A DNA stretch of 64,000 bases from Roseibium algicola (GCF_001999245.1 NZ_CP019630.1:4927001-4991000), one strand, 5' to 3'. Counted from the stretch's first letter, positions 39,162 to 48,801 are shown. A program made the numbers and translations. Notes: generated by a model not told the origin, from the letters alone.

Positions 39162-40582
39162 TTGAAAAGCGGCAGTTCTATATCGGTGGATCCTGGGTCG
39201 ATCCGGTCGAGGCAAAAACGCTCGAGGTGATCAACCCGGCAACGGAAAAGCCGGTTGCCGTGATCTCCCTGGGCAGTGCCGCCGATGTGGACAAGGCGGT
39301 TGCTGCAGCCAAGGCCGCATTTGCCGATTGGTCTGAGACAAGTGTCGAGGAACGTGCTGCGCTTCTTGAGCGTGTCATCGCGATCTACCATCGCCGGTCG
39401 GAGGAAATGGACGAAGCGATCCGGCTTGAAATGGGGGCACCGCGCAGCTTTGCGCGCGGCAGCCAGACACCTGCCGGATCCGGCCACCTGGAAGCGACGC
39501 TTGAAGCCCTGAAGCATCATGTGTTCGAACGTCCGAGCCCGCGTGGCGGCAGCGTGCTGCGGCACGAGCCGATTGGCGTTTGTGGCTTGATCACACCCTG
39601 GAACTGGCCGATCAACCAGATTGCGGCAAAGGTCGCGCCGGCGCTTGCCGCTGGTTGCACCATGGTGCTGAAGCCAAGTGAAATTGCGCCTCTCTCCGGG
39701 CTTCTCTTCGCCGAGATCCTGGATGAGGCCGGCTGCCCGGCTGGTGTTTTCAATCTGGTAAATGGCGATGGGCCGGGCGTCGGATCTGCCATGTCCTCGC
39801 ATCCGGATATCGACATGATGTCCTTTACCGGTTCGACCCGTGCCGGCGTCGCGGTCAGTCAGAATGCTGCACCGACCGTCAAGCGTGTTGCTCTGGAGCT
39901 CGGCGGCAAGTCGGCCAACCTGCTCTTTGCGGATGCGGACCTGGAAACGGCCCTGCGCACGTCGCTGTCGGGCTGCTTTTCCAACACCGGTCAGTCCTGC
40001 GATGCACCGACCCGTCTGCTCGTGGAGCGAAGCGTCTATGACGAGGCTATTGCGCTTGCCGGAAAGATTGCGGCGGAAACCACCGTTGGGGATCCGGCGG
40101 AGGAGGGAGATCACATCGGGCCGGTGATCAGTGACCTGCAATACGAAAAGATCCAGGGCCATATCGAGCGCGGTCTGGCAGACGGTGCCCGCCTTGTTGC
40201 CGGTGGTCCGGGCAAACCGAAGGGGTTCGAGACAGGGTATTTCGTTCAGCCGACAGTCTTTGCCGATGTCACCAACCAGATGTCGATTGCCCGTAACGAG
40301 ATCTTCGGGCCCGTGCTGGTGATGATCCCGTTCGAGACGGAAGAGGAGGCTGTCGCGATTGCCAATGATACGCCTTACGGCCTTGCCGCCTATATCCAGA
40401 CCGGCGATCCGGAACGGGCGAAACGTGTTGCTCGCAAACTGCGTGCGGGCAGCGTCTATATCAACGGCAACAGCCCGGACTGGGATGTGCCGTTCGGCGG
40501 TTACAAGCAGTCCGGCAATGGCCGCGAATATGGCGAATTCGGCCTGGAAGACTTTCTGGAACTGAAAGCCATTACAGGCTGA
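39158..40582 (+). CDS. NAD(P)-dependent aldehyde dehydrogenase
   Basis: This 474-residue aldehyde dehydrogenase has TPWNWPINQ (cofactor pocket), the catalytic Glu in LELGGKSAN and the catalytic Cys in NTGQSCDAPTR. It oxidises an aldehyde to the acid; the substrate cannot be read from sequence. Translational coupling to the preceding dehydrogenase (ATGA overlap) and the divergent LysR suggest one small catabolic unit. A hairpin terminator follows. Confidence 0.94.
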   Translation: MIEKRQFYIGGSWVDPVEAKTLEVINPATEKPVAVISLGSAADVDKAVAAAKAAFADWSETSVEERAALLERVIAIYHRRSEEMDEAIRLEMGAPRSFARGSQTPAGSGHLEATLEALKHHVFERPSPRGGSVLRHEPIGVCGLITPWNWPINQIAAKVAPALAAGCTMVLKPSEIAPLSGLLFAEILDEAGCPAGVFNLVNGDGPGVGSAMSSHPDIDMMSFTGSTRAGVAVSQNAAPTVKRVALELGGKSANLLFADADLETALRTSLSGCFSNTGQSCDAPTRLLVERSVYDEAIALAGKIAAETTVGDPAEEGDHIGPVISDLQYEKIQGHIERGLADGARLVAGGPGKPKGFETGYFVQPTVFADVTNQMSIARNEIFGPVLVMIPFETEEEAVAIANDTPYGLAAYIQTGDPERAKRVARKLRAGSVYINGNSPDWDVPFGGYKQSGNGREYGEFGLEDFLELKAITG

Positions 40583-40629
40583 TACCAGGCAGCGGACGCA
40601 CCAGGCATTGCTGATGGCTGGAGATGGCG

Positions 40630-40657
40630 AAGGGACCGGCTGGCCGGCCCCTTTTCC
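40630..40657 (+). terminator. Terminator after aldehyde dehydrogenase gene
   Basis: AAGGGaCCGGC and GCCGGcCCCTT pair (one A-C mismatch) around a very short loop, followed by TTTT. It lies between convergent genes. Confidence 0.7.
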
Positions 40658-40675
40658 GCAAGCGTGTCTTGAACC

Positions 40676-41338
40676 TTACAAAACGACGATCTGGGATCCG
40701 TCAGCAACCCGGCTGTAAAGATCGATGACGTCCTGGTTGATCAGGCGGACACAGCCACTGGAAACGGCAGAACCGATGGTCCAGTATTCGCCCGTGCCGT
40801 GGATGCGGTAGAGCGTATCCTTGTTGCCCTGGAAGATGTAGAGCGCTCTTGCACCCAGCGGGTTTTCGATGCCCGGGGGCATGCCGCCGTTACGCCAGCT
40901 CCATTTTTCCAGTTCCGGCTGCCGCTGGATCATCTCTTCCGGCGGTGTCCATTTGGGCCAGGCGGCCTTGCGGGCGATCCGCGCACGGCCGGACCATTCG
41001 AACCCGGCACGACCAAGGCCGACGCCGTAGCGCATCGCCTTGCCGTTTTCCTGGACGAGGTAGAGGTAGTAGTTGCTGGTATCGACGACCAGCGTACCGA
41101 CCTTCTCGCTGGTCTGGTAATCGACCTGTTTGCGGTAGTAGCGTTCCGGTACCTTCTTCAAATCCGGAGCAGGGATCGGAAACTGCTCTTCCGGCATCGC
41201 ACGGTACATGGCAAGGACGGACGGATCCTGCCAGGGCGCAAGTGGCTGCTGGGGAGCGGTCGTCATACAGCCGCTGACGGCGAGCCCTGTAAGGCTCGCC
41301 GACCCGGCAAGAAATGATCTTCTTGTAAGGTTCGTCAT
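40676..41338 (-). CDS. L,D-transpeptidase (YkuD), Tat-type lipoprotein
   Basis: This 220-residue protein has a twin-arginine start (TRRSFLAG) and a lipobox ending at Cys24 (VSGC), so it is exported folded and lipid-anchored. The YkuD catalytic domain carries H180 and C196 in HGTGEYWTIG and SSGCVRL. It would form 3-3 peptidoglycan cross-links or attach outer-membrane proteins to peptidoglycan. It is followed by terminator sequence from the convergent neighbour, and lies just downstream of the DUF411 gene. Confidence 0.94.
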   Translation of the reverse strand: MTNLTRRSFLAGSASLTGLAVSGCMTTAPQQPLAPWQDPSVLAMYRAMPEEQFPIPAPDLKKVPERYYRKQVDYQTSEKVGTLVVDTSNYYLYLVQENGKAMRYGVGLGRAGFEWSGRARIARKAAWPKWTPPEEMIQRQPELEKWSWRNGGMPPGIENPLGARALYIFQGNKDTLYRIHGTGEYWTIGSAVSSGCVRLINQDVIDLYSRVADGSQIVVL

Positions 41339-41345
41339 TTGAAGG

Positions 41346-41810
41346 CTACTGGCCTGTTTCTAGATAAGGGACGGGAGGATCGGCCGGATTCTGGCCGAGG
41401 GTGTAAACCGTGTATTGCGCCGTCGGGTCGTCGCCCATGCCGAGCGACCCCTGGGGCATGCCCGGAACCGCGATGCCGCGAATGTCCGGACGCTCCGACA
41501 GCATTTTTTCAACCGCTTCCAGCGGCACGTGTCCTTCGATGATGTATTTCCGGTCACCACCGGTCACCGCCGTGTGGCAGGCCTGCATGTCATCCGGAAT
41601 GCCTGCCTGCGCCTTGATGGAGCTCAGGTCTTCCATATCGTGAACGGCGACCTTGTAGCCGGCAGCCTCGACAGCCTCGGTCCACAGCTCGCAACAACCG
41701 CACCAGGGTGACTTGTAGACCGTGATTGTGTTGTCTTCCGCAGCCCAGGCGACCGAGGTTAACGCCAGGAACCCACCGGCAAGTGCAAAAGCGAAAGGTC
41801 TTCTAGACAT
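41346..41810 (-). CDS. DUF411 metal-binding-type exported protein
   Basis: This is a 154-residue DUF411 protein with a signal peptide (MSRRPFAFALAGGFLALTS) and the thioredoxin-like WCGCC cysteine cluster at the start of the mature part. Such proteins occur with copper and other heavy-metal resistance genes, although the biochemical role is not settled. I chose the ATG at 41810, behind AAAGGAGG. It overlaps the upstream small membrane gene by 8 bases and is 7 bases from the L,D-transpeptidase gene. Confidence 0.9.
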   Translation of the reverse strand: MSRRPFAFALAGGFLALTSVAWAAEDNTITVYKSPWCGCCELWTEAVEAAGYKVAVHDMEDLSSIKAQAGIPDDMQACHTAVTGGDRKYIIEGHVPLEAVEKMLSERPDIRGIAVPGMPQGSLGMGDDPTAQYTVYTLGQNPADPPVPYLETGQ

Positions 41811-42084
41811 GGTCGGCCTCCTTTCGTGCGTGCACATGGCATGGCTTGCCCATGACACGATGCAGAATCACATGCATGGCGACGCAGCCGAACGTCGGCA
41901 CGGCCAGCAGCAACGCTTCACCAGCCGTCAGTCCGGTCGGTGCGGAAACGATCAGCAGACCGGTCACCACCGCCATCAGCAGGCAGCAGCCGAACATGAA
42001 GAGATTGTTCCTGTTCAGATATTTTTGAGTTCGAAATACAGGCGCGGCATAGGATGCCTGTGTACCGTTTTCCTGAAGACTCAT
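41803..42084 (-). CDS. Small two-helix membrane protein (DUF2933-like)
   Basis: The 93-residue protein has two membrane helices (about 30-47 and 55-75) and a histidine- and cysteine-bearing tail (HVILHRVMGKPCHVHARKEADH) that could bind metal. Proteins of this kind, often called DUF2933, sit in copper-handling clusters. Its stop lies 8 bases inside the DUF411 gene, which implies co-translation. Confidence 0.75.
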   Translation of the reverse strand: MSLQENGTQASYAAPVFRTQKYLNRNNLFMFGCCLLMAVVTGLLIVSAPTGLTAGEALLLAVPTFGCVAMHVILHRVMGKPCHVHARKEADHV

Positions 42085-42202
42085 GATTTTTTCCTGTCTT
42101 TCAGGCGAACTGTTCTCATGCCGGTCAATTGTGCCCCGGCAAGATGTCGTTCAACCTTCCAATAGTGTTGGCTAAGCCGGAACTTTGTGTTCCGTTTGAT
42201 TG

Positions 42203-42556
42203 TCAGCCTTTAATGGGAGGTTGATCTTCCGCGTACGGCAGAGCGTCCGTCAGGACGGGAGGTGACGTGGTTTCCGGCCCGGTCACCGCGGATTGGAATT
42301 GCAGCGCCACAACGGAGAAATGAGACAGGCAATCCGGGCCGCACCCGAAGGGTTTGGTGGTTTTTCCGGTCTGGCTGTCCGGTTGGCAACATTGGGCATG
42401 ATGCGCGGTAAATTGCACCGTCTTTGCGGCCAGGTCCGTTTCCACCGCCATAGAGCGTTCCAGAGCGCGAATGCTCTTTGGAACATGCGTGTAGGCTGCG
42501 GCGGTTGTGACCCCGGCAAAAAAGCAGATCAACAATGTGATCAAGACGTTGCGCAT
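42203..42556 (-). CDS. Small exported Cys/His-rich hypothetical protein
   Basis: This 117-residue protein has a signal peptide (MRNVLITLLICFFAGVTTAAA) and a mature part rich in Cys and His (FTAHHAQCCQPDS, then CGPDC). This suggests metal binding or disulfide bonds in the periplasm. It precedes the DUF2933-like and DUF411 genes on the same strand. I know no function. The ribosome-binding site is weak, but the signal peptide supports this start. Confidence 0.65.
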   Translation of the reverse strand: MRNVLITLLICFFAGVTTAAAYTHVPKSIRALERSMAVETDLAAKTVQFTAHHAQCCQPDSQTGKTTKPFGCGPDCLSHFSVVALQFQSAVTGPETTSPPVLTDALPYAEDQPPIKG

Positions 42557-42779
42557 TCAATCTCAGTACCCGACAGGAGTCTCAATTTCCATACCTTGGC
42601 TACTCACAAGCGCGTAATCGCGAATTGAGGTCAAACCGTGGCTTGCCACGAAGTCTGCCCCGGGTACCACCTATGCGTTTTTTGCAAGTGTCGGCGACTG
42701 AGGCGCCACACAGGTGTGAGCAGAGGGGGCGCGTGCATGTGCACTGGACAGCTCGCCATGTGTTCCATATCTCTTTTTT

Positions 42780-44339
42780 ATGACCGTGCACGCGCAGCAA
42801 ACCTCGAACGACTACGGGATCCTTGTGGAACCACTTGCCGGCGAAGTGACGGCCTGGCGGGGGGACCAGTTGCTGGTGCGGTCTTCAAAGGCGCGGGTGA
42901 TGTATGAAACCCGGCTTGCACCTGCGATCTATTTCCCGCGCGACGACGTTCTGGCAGACCTCGAACCCGCTCCAGAGCGCAGAACCTTCTGCCCGTTCAA
43001 GGGAACGGCTAGCTACAGCCACGTCCGGGTCGGCAATGAAACGCTGGAGAACGGCGCCTGGAGTTATCTCAATGCGTTGCCGGAAGGAAAGGCGGTTGAT
43101 GGCCTTGTTGCCTTCATGCCGGGTGTGGCGAGCCGGGTCGATTTTCAGGGCGCACCGATTGATCCGCTGCCTGTCGGGAACATCACGGGGCCAACAGTCG
43201 ATTGGCTGCTGCGCGAAGCCTGGGCCGCGAAAACGCCGGAAGAACTTACGACCGCCCTCGGCCGGAAGCTGGTGGAGGACGGGATAGCCGTCTGCCGAAT
43301 CAGCATCCTGATATGGTCACTGCACCCGATGATTGCCGGCCGTCATTATGTGTGGACGCGCGACGACGATATCGTGCAGAGCTTTGCTCCGTCCTACGAG
43401 ACACTGGAGAGCCCGGCCTTTCGCCTGAGCCCGCTTCAGCATGTGGCCGACGGTTTGGGAGGCATTCGGCAAAAGATCGATTCGAACCCCGACGAGTTCA
43501 ATTTCCCGATCATGGAAGACCTCAGGCAACAGGGCGTTACCGACTACGTCGCCATGCCTCTGCCTTTTTCCGACGGGCGGATCAATGTGATGACCCTCGC
43601 TTCGGATCATCCTGCCGGTTTCACCACGGCAAACCTCGGACTGGTGTTCGAATGTTCGGCCCTTATCAGTCGGCTTTTCGAGGTATTTGCTCTGACATCG
43701 AACGCGACATCCCTTCTGGAAACCTATCTGGGCAAGCGGACGGGCGCGCGGGTTCTGGGCGGTGATATCCGGCGCGGGGACGGCGATGTCATCGACGCGG
43801 CGATCCTGTTCTGCGACCTCAGGCATTCCACCAGGCTGGAAACGGAACTTGGCCGGCAAGCCTATGTCGGTGAACTCAACCGGTTCTTCGAGGTCACGAC
43901 CGACATCGTCAACGCGCATGAAGGCGAGGTCCTGAAATTTATCGGCGATGCAGTGCTGGCGATTTTCCCCGCGGGCGTCGGCCTGGAAGAGGCTTGCCGG
44001 CAAGCAGTTGCCAGTGCCGAGGAGATCGTTCGCCGTCTGAAGGTGCCAGACCCGGACACTAAGGGCATCTCCATGCACTGTGCCATCGGCATCGCCTTTG
44101 GTGAGGTCACCTACGGCAACGTCGGATCAAGGGAGCGGCTTGATTTCACGGTGATCGGCCATGCAGCCAACATCGCGGCACGACTTGGGGATTACGGCAA
44201 GGTTATCGGGCAGGAGATCGTTGCGACGGCGGAAGTGGCTCTGGAAGCAGGGCTGCCTTCGATCCCGCTCGGATCGGTCGACCTGCACAATGTCGCCGGG
44301 CCTGTGGCAGCGCATGCGGTCACGACGCGGGATGACTGA
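42780..44339 (+). CDS. DUF427-adenylate/guanylate cyclase fusion protein
   Basis: This 519-residue protein has a DUF427 domain at about 20-113 (RDDVLADLEPAPERRTFCPFKGTASY region and NGAWSY). A middle sensor-like region at about 140-310 (HPMIAGRHYVWTRDD, MPLPFSDGRINV) is shared with rhizobial cyclases. The C-terminal class III cyclase domain has metal aspartates D346 (FCDLRHST) and D390 (LKFIGDAV) and the VIGHAANIAAR transition-state region. The metal and nucleotide residues look intact, so it should make cAMP (or cGMP). The N-terminal DUF427 is unusual for a cyclase. The start has a poor ribosome-binding site. Confidence 0.9.
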   Translation: MTVHAQQTSNDYGILVEPLAGEVTAWRGDQLLVRSSKARVMYETRLAPAIYFPRDDVLADLEPAPERRTFCPFKGTASYSHVRVGNETLENGAWSYLNALPEGKAVDGLVAFMPGVASRVDFQGAPIDPLPVGNITGPTVDWLLREAWAAKTPEELTTALGRKLVEDGIAVCRISILIWSLHPMIAGRHYVWTRDDDIVQSFAPSYETLESPAFRLSPLQHVADGLGGIRQKIDSNPDEFNFPIMEDLRQQGVTDYVAMPLPFSDGRINVMTLASDHPAGFTTANLGLVFECSALISRLFEVFALTSNATSLLETYLGKRTGARVLGGDIRRGDGDVIDAAILFCDLRHSTRLETELGRQAYVGELNRFFEVTTDIVNAHEGEVLKFIGDAVLAIFPAGVGLEEACRQAVASAEEIVRRLKVPDPDTKGISMHCAIGIAFGEVTYGNVGSRERLDFTVIGHAANIAARLGDYGKVIGQEIVATAEVALEAGLPSIPLGSVDLHNVAGPVAAHAVTTRDD

Positions 44340-44496
44340 GCAAAAGACCTGAATTCTTCAAGTCGGCCAGCTTACAAAGACGTTTTCCGCTCTTGTTTCA
44401 CAGATCTATTCGGGATGCTGCCCCGTTTTGGGGGATGCCTGTCACCATCTGCCAAGCGCTGAGCGAGCGAACGCTCAGCCTGAAGCGCGCCGGAAT

Positions 44497-44778
44497 TCAG
44501 CGGACGGTGTGTTCTCCGTCAAATCCGCCCATCGGTTGGTTGCGGACAAGGATTACGAGGCCTTCCTTGCTGGGCTCGGCATCCTTCAACGCAACACCGC
44601 CGTAGTTGGCGCAAAGTTCTTCGGCACTCTTGGCTTTGGCTGGAGTAAACATGGTGAGCGCCTGGCAGTCGACGCGGCGCAGTTCGCCGTCGGTCTTTAC
44701 GCCACCGGACATGACGATGCCGGCTCCGACAAGTGCCAGAACGAAAGTGGAGGTGGCAGCAACTGCAATCTTGTTCAT
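44497..44778 (-). CDS. Small exported hypothetical protein
   Basis: This 93-residue protein has a signal peptide or single N-terminal anchor (MNKIAVAATSTFVLALVGAGIVMSG) and a short mature domain with two cysteines (VDCQAL, ELCANYGG). I chose the ATG at 44778 because the signal peptide starts there; the frame is open 34 codons further. I do not recognise the family. Confidence 0.65.
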   Translation of the reverse strand: MNKIAVAATSTFVLALVGAGIVMSGGVKTDGELRRVDCQALTMFTPAKAKSAEELCANYGGVALKDAEPSKEGLVILVRNQPMGGFDGEHTVR

Positions 44779-45056
44779 TGTCCCCGGTCCCATTTCCCGG
44801 CTCCGTTGTTTGATGGAGCCCTGCGATATGGTCGGAGAATGGCGGAACGCACCTGTACTCACCCTGAAATCCGCATTCACCTTGCGTTCAGCTTAGGTGA
44901 TTCGGCAATTTTTGCCGAGATGGCGCCTGCATTCGACCGCAATCGATTCCGGTTAACATTGGATAAAGTGCAAGTCCAAGTGGTTTTGACGGGGTTTGAG
45001 CCCGGTTGGCATCATTCTGATTTACCCGGCGAATGGGTCCGGAGTGCCTTATGGCA

Positions 45057-45231
45057 CCCGTCATTCCGGACAAGTGTAGCGAAGCTGCGCGCCGATCCGG
45101 AAAACAGATGTCATCGTGAACAAAGCGAACTCTTTATTTCAATGGAAGGCCGCGCCCCCGGCGCGAAATATGTCTGGATTCCGGATCGGCGTTCGGCGTT
45201 GCCTCACTTGTCCGGAATGACGGGAAGGTGA
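45057..45231. repeat. Inverted pair of GTCATTCCGG-type palindromic repeats
   Basis: CCGTCATTCCGGACAAGTG and a following GCGCCGATCCGGAA form the left arm (45057-45104). TTCCGGATCGGCG and CACTTGTCCGGAATGACGG form the right arm (45178-45231). The two copies face each other across about 75 bases and could fold as one large stem. They belong to the same family as the elements near 36.8, 55.6 and 63.4 kb. Confidence 0.85.
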
Positions 45232-45324
45232 GGCGCAACTCAACACACCAAAAAGCGCATCTTGAACCGTCGCCCGGCTCTCCATTTCCGGATTATTACG
45301 ATTGCGGGAACCGTCTGAGACACG

Positions 45325-45350
45325 AAAAAGGGGCGGTAGAACCGCCCCTT
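45325..45350 (-). terminator. Rho-independent terminator after grxD
   Basis: GGGGCGG and CCGCCCC pair around TAGAA, with five T on the minus strand, 30 bases past the grxD stop. Confidence 0.92.
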
Positions 45351-45379
45351 GAAAGCTTCGATCGGAACCTGCAGCCGGC

Positions 45380-45715
45380 TCAGGCGGTCTGCTGAGTGGT
45401 CTCGATACCTTTTTCGGTGAGAAGGCCCTGCAGTTCCTGGTTCTGGAACATTTCGCGGATGATGTCACAGCCGCCGACGAATTCACCCTTCACGTAAAGC
45501 TGCGGAATGGTCGGCCAGTTGGTGAATTCCTTGATGCCCTGGCGCAGATCGTCGTCTTCCAGAACGTTGATGCCTTTGTAAGGAGCGCCAACATAGTCAA
45601 GGATCTGTACGACCTGACCGGAAAAACCGCACTGCGGGAAGTTCGGCGTGCCTTTCATGAAAAGCACAACGTCGTTGGTGTCGACTTCGTTCTTGATCCA
45701 GTCCTGGATGCTCAT
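45380..45715 (-). CDS. grxD: Monothiol glutaredoxin, Grx4 family
   Basis: This 111-residue monothiol glutaredoxin has the CGFS active site (PNFPQCGFSGQ). It carries iron-sulfur clusters and is a known partner of BolA proteins. The bolA gene lies directly upstream on the same strand, and purL before that, the usual alphaproteobacterial order. It shows full length and no oddity. Confidence 0.97.
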   Translation of the reverse strand: MSIQDWIKNEVDTNDVVLFMKGTPNFPQCGFSGQVVQILDYVGAPYKGINVLEDDDLRQGIKEFTNWPTIPQLYVKGEFVGGCDIIREMFQNQELQGLLTEKGIETTQQTA

Positions 45716-45804
45716 GGGTCCGTCCTTTGTCTCTTTGCCGCCTATCTGGCGAGATCCGGCGGCAGATTCAAGTGCTCGCGCTGCCTGCGCGGCAATGTGT
45801 CAAC

Positions 45805-46038
45805 TCAATCCGGTGCCTTGGTCTGAAGGGCGAGGGCGTGTAAAGCGCCGCCCATGTTGCCTTTCAGTGCCTCGTAAACCAGCTGATGCTGCTGCACGCG
45901 ACTTTTGCCCCGGAAGGATTCCGAGACAACATTCGCTGCATAGTGATCGCCGTCTCCAGCCAAATCCCGGATCTCGACCTGAGCATCGGGCAAAGCCGCC
46001 TTGATCAGGGTCTCGATCTCATTTGCGTTCATCGGCAT
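45805..46038 (-). CDS. bolA: BolA-family protein
   Basis: This 77-residue BolA-like protein has the KH-like fold signature (SFRGKSRVQQHQLVYEALKG) with the conserved histidine that can help ligate an iron-sulfur cluster with a monothiol glutaredoxin. It lies between purL and grxD. ATG at 46038 or two codons later (MNANE) are both possible starts. Confidence 0.95.
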   Translation of the reverse strand: MPMNANEIETLIKAALPDAQVEIRDLAGDGDHYAANVVSESFRGKSRVQQHQLVYEALKGNMGGALHALALQTKAPD

Positions 46039-46080
46039 CGTGCGTCCGTCCTGTTGTTAAGTTCCTGAAGGTCAAACGGC

Positions 46081-48279
46081 TTATGCCGTTGCCATGTAAT
46101 TCGGGAACCAATCTTCGTGCGCTTTTTTCAAGTTTGCAACGGATATGGTGAGTATGCCTTCAACAGTCAAATCCGTGCCACCGGTGGTGCCGATTTGTTG
46201 AACGTCGATACCGCCGTCCAGAATGTCTTCCAGAACGGCTTCCACCTTGTCCTGGGAAACAGTGACGACGTAGCGTCCCTGGTCTTCACCGAAGAGCGCG
46301 GCATGGGCCGGCCCATCGATCTTGACCGTTGCGCCGATGCCGCCGGACATCGCCATCTCGGCGAGAGCGACACCCAGGCCGCCGGAAGAAATATCGTGTA
46401 CAGCCGTCAGACGGGCCGCGCCGATCAGCTGGCGAACCAGCGTGCCGCGGCGCTTTTCTGCCGCCAGGTCGACCGGCGGCGGAGCGCCTTCCTCACGACC
46501 CAGAATATCCGCGAGATACTGGGATGCGCCCAGATGGGTGCCCTTGCCACCGATGAGCAGGATTGCGTCACCTTCGTTTACGAAGGCTGCGCCCGCACGC
46601 ACCGTGACGTCCGGCAGCAGGCCGACACCGCCAATGGCCGGCGTTGGCAGGATCGCTTCGCCATGGGTCTCGTTGTAGAGCGACACGTTGCCGGAGACGA
46701 TCGGGAACTCTAGCTCCCGGCAGGCTTCGCCAATGCCTTTGATGCAGCCGACGAACTGGCCCATGATTTCCGGCTTTTCCGGGTTGCCGAAATTCAGGTT
46801 ATCGGTTGCAGCCAAGGGTTCGGAGCCGACGGCGGTCAGGTTGCGCCACACTTCGGCAACGGCCTGCTTGCCACCTTCAAACGGGTCCGCCTCGCAATAG
46901 CGCGGTGTCACGTCAACGGAGAAGGACAGGCCCTTGCGGGTGCCTTCCACACGGATGACACCGGCATCACCGCCCGGCGTCGCGGCCGAATTGCCCTGGA
47001 TCAGCGTGTCGTATTGTTCATAGACCCAGCGGCGGGACGAGCCGTTGGCGTTGCCGACCAGGGTCTTGAGAGCTTCGGCATAGTCCGCCGGTTCCTCGAT
47101 TTCGGAAGCCGACAGAACGGGGCGCTTTTTCGGCTCGACCCAGGGACGATCATATTCGGGGGCTTCGTCACCGAGTTCCTTGATCGGCAGATCGGCGACG
47201 ACTTCGCCCTGGTGCTTGACGATGAAGCGCAGCGTGTCGGTGGTCTTGCCGACGATGGCGAAGTCGAGGCCCCATTTCTTGAAGATGGCTTCGGCTTCGT
47301 GTTCCTTTTCCGGACGCAGGACCATGAGCATGCGCTCCTGGCTTTCCGAAAGCATCATTTCGTAGGCGCTCATCTGTTCTTCGCGCACCGGCACCTTGTC
47401 GAGGTCCAGCTCGATGCCGAGGTCGCCGCTGGCGCCCATCTCGACGGCGGAACAGGTAAGACCGGCCGCACCCATGTCCTGGATGGCGATGACCGCACCG
47501 GTTTCCATCAGCTCAAGGCAAGCTTCCAGCAGGCATTTTTCGGTGAACGGGTCGCCGACCTGAACGGTGGGGCGCTTTTCTTCGATCGTATCGTCGAATT
47601 CCGCCGAAGCCATGGTTGCGCCGCCGACACCGTCACGGCCGGTCTTGGCGCCGAGATAGACGACCGGCAGGCCGACGCCTTCGGCCTTCGCCAGGAAGAT
47701 CGCATCCGATTTTGCAAGGCCTGCCGCAAAGGCGTTGACCAGGCAGTTGCCGTTGTAGCGGGCGTGGAACTCGACTTCGCCGCCGACGGTCGGAACGCCG
47801 AAGGAGTTGCCGTAGCCGCCAACACCGGAGACGACGCCGGAGACGAGGTGACGGGTGCGCGGATGATCGGGTTCGCCGAAGCGCAGGGCATTCATGGCCG
47901 CAACCGGACGCGCGCCCATGGTGAAGACGTCACGCAGGATGCCGCCGACACCGGTCGCAGCGCCCTGGTAAGGCTCGATGTAGGACGGGTGGTTGTGGCT
48001 TTCCATCTTGAAGACCACTGCCTGGCCATCGCCGATATCGACCACACCCGCGTTTTCACCCGGACCCTGAAGCACGCGCGGACCTTCGGTCGGCAGGGTC
48101 TTCAGCCATTTCTTGGAGGATTTGTACGAGCAGTGCTCGTTCCACATGGCTGAAAAGATGCCCAGCTCGGTGAAGGTCGGCTCGCGGCCGATCAGTTCCA
48201 GGATGCGCTCATATTCATCCGGCTTCAGGCCGTGGGAAGCAATCAGGTCGGGCGTGATCTTGATGTCGTTCGGGATCAT
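46081..48279 (-). CDS. purL: Phosphoribosylformylglycinamidine synthase subunit PurL (small form)
   Basis: The 732-residue protein is the short PurL that works with separate PurS and PurQ. It converts FGAR to FGAM using ATP and ammonia passed from PurQ in purine synthesis. Visible features are [15 protein letters not shown] near the start and the ATP-binding domain block [15 protein letters not shown]. It is followed by bolA and grxD. The purS, purQ and purC genes lie about 8 kb upstream instead of adjacent. Confidence 0.97.
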   Translation of the reverse strand: MIPNDIKITPDLIASHGLKPDEYERILELIGREPTFTELGIFSAMWNEHCSYKSSKKWLKTLPTEGPRVLQGPGENAGVVDIGDGQAVVFKMESHNHPSYIEPYQGAATGVGGILRDVFTMGARPVAAMNALRFGEPDHPRTRHLVSGVVSGVGGYGNSFGVPTVGGEVEFHARYNGNCLVNAFAAGLAKSDAIFLAKAEGVGLPVVYLGAKTGRDGVGGATMASAEFDDTIEEKRPTVQVGDPFTEKCLLEACLELMETGAVIAIQDMGAAGLTCSAVEMGASGDLGIELDLDKVPVREEQMSAYEMMLSESQERMLMVLRPEKEHEAEAIFKKWGLDFAIVGKTTDTLRFIVKHQGEVVADLPIKELGDEAPEYDRPWVEPKKRPVLSASEIEEPADYAEALKTLVGNANGSSRRWVYEQYDTLIQGNSAATPGGDAGVIRVEGTRKGLSFSVDVTPRYCEADPFEGGKQAVAEVWRNLTAVGSEPLAATDNLNFGNPEKPEIMGQFVGCIKGIGEACRELEFPIVSGNVSLYNETHGEAILPTPAIGGVGLLPDVTVRAGAAFVNEGDAILLIGGKGTHLGASQYLADILGREEGAPPPVDLAAEKRRGTLVRQLIGAARLTAVHDISSGGLGVALAEMAMSGGIGATVKIDGPAHAALFGEDQGRYVVTVSQDKVEAVLEDILDGGIDVQQIGTTGGTDLTVEGILTISVANLKKAHEDWFPNYMATA

Positions 48280-48801
48280 GACGTTTCACTGTTTTTGGCC
48301 AGTGTTTCTGGCCAATGGGTGGGGCCGCGACGGCACGGGCAGACGATGATGCCGCCGTTTAGCAGATTGTCCCCCAATTTGGGAGCCTTGCGGTGCAAAG
48401 AAATTCGACAAATTTGATCGCGGGCGATGCGATTGACCTTGCAGACGTTCTTCCACCTGACAGCGCAGTGCATTCCAACCGGCGCAAGTTCGAATTCAAG
48501 CCTGGTATCAAGGGAAAATACGGTTCTTAAAAGTCTCACCGGCAAAGCGGAGATGGCTGTAATGCGGGTGTTTCAGTGCATTTGGTTGCAGTCTTGACAG
48601 ATTTGGACGATTGTCCTAATTCGATTTTAGGGCAACTGTCCTAATCGTGCTGGGCGCGTTCGAATGCGCCTGTTCTGACAACCGAAAACCCTGTCAGGCA
48701 ATCCGTCCTGCTGAAACCTGGAGGAGCAATCCTCCACGAACGGAATCGCCTTGCCGGTCGTTCCTGCATGCACGGGGTTTTGAGAGGAAGGAATTCCACT
48801 G
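48280..48801. other. Divergent intergenic region, purL / cyclase
   Basis: This is about 520 bases between divergent genes. The right part has a promoter and operator repeats for the cyclase gene (48594-48645). The left part should hold the purL promoter; a short palindrome TCCCCCAATTTGGGAG occurs near 48370. No coding frame is credible. Confidence 0.6.
48594..48645 (+). promoter_or_regulatory. Promoter with overlapping TTGTCCTAA operator repeats
   Basis: TTGACA (48594-48599), 17 bases, then TAATTC (48617-48622) form a promoter pointing to the cyclase gene. The repeats TTGTCCTAA (48611-48619), inverted TTAGGGCAA (48627-48635) and TGTCCTAAT (48637-48645) overlap and follow the -10, the position for a repressor. 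The regulator is not adjacent and is unknown. Confidence 0.6.

Larger units (their letters stand above)
44779..45379. other. Long intergenic region with repeat and terminator
   Basis: This is about 600 bases between two minus-strand genes. It contains the inverted-repeat element at 45057-45231 and the grxD terminator at 45325-45350. Nothing else is recognisable; the short open frames across it follow repeat sequence. Confidence 0.65.
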
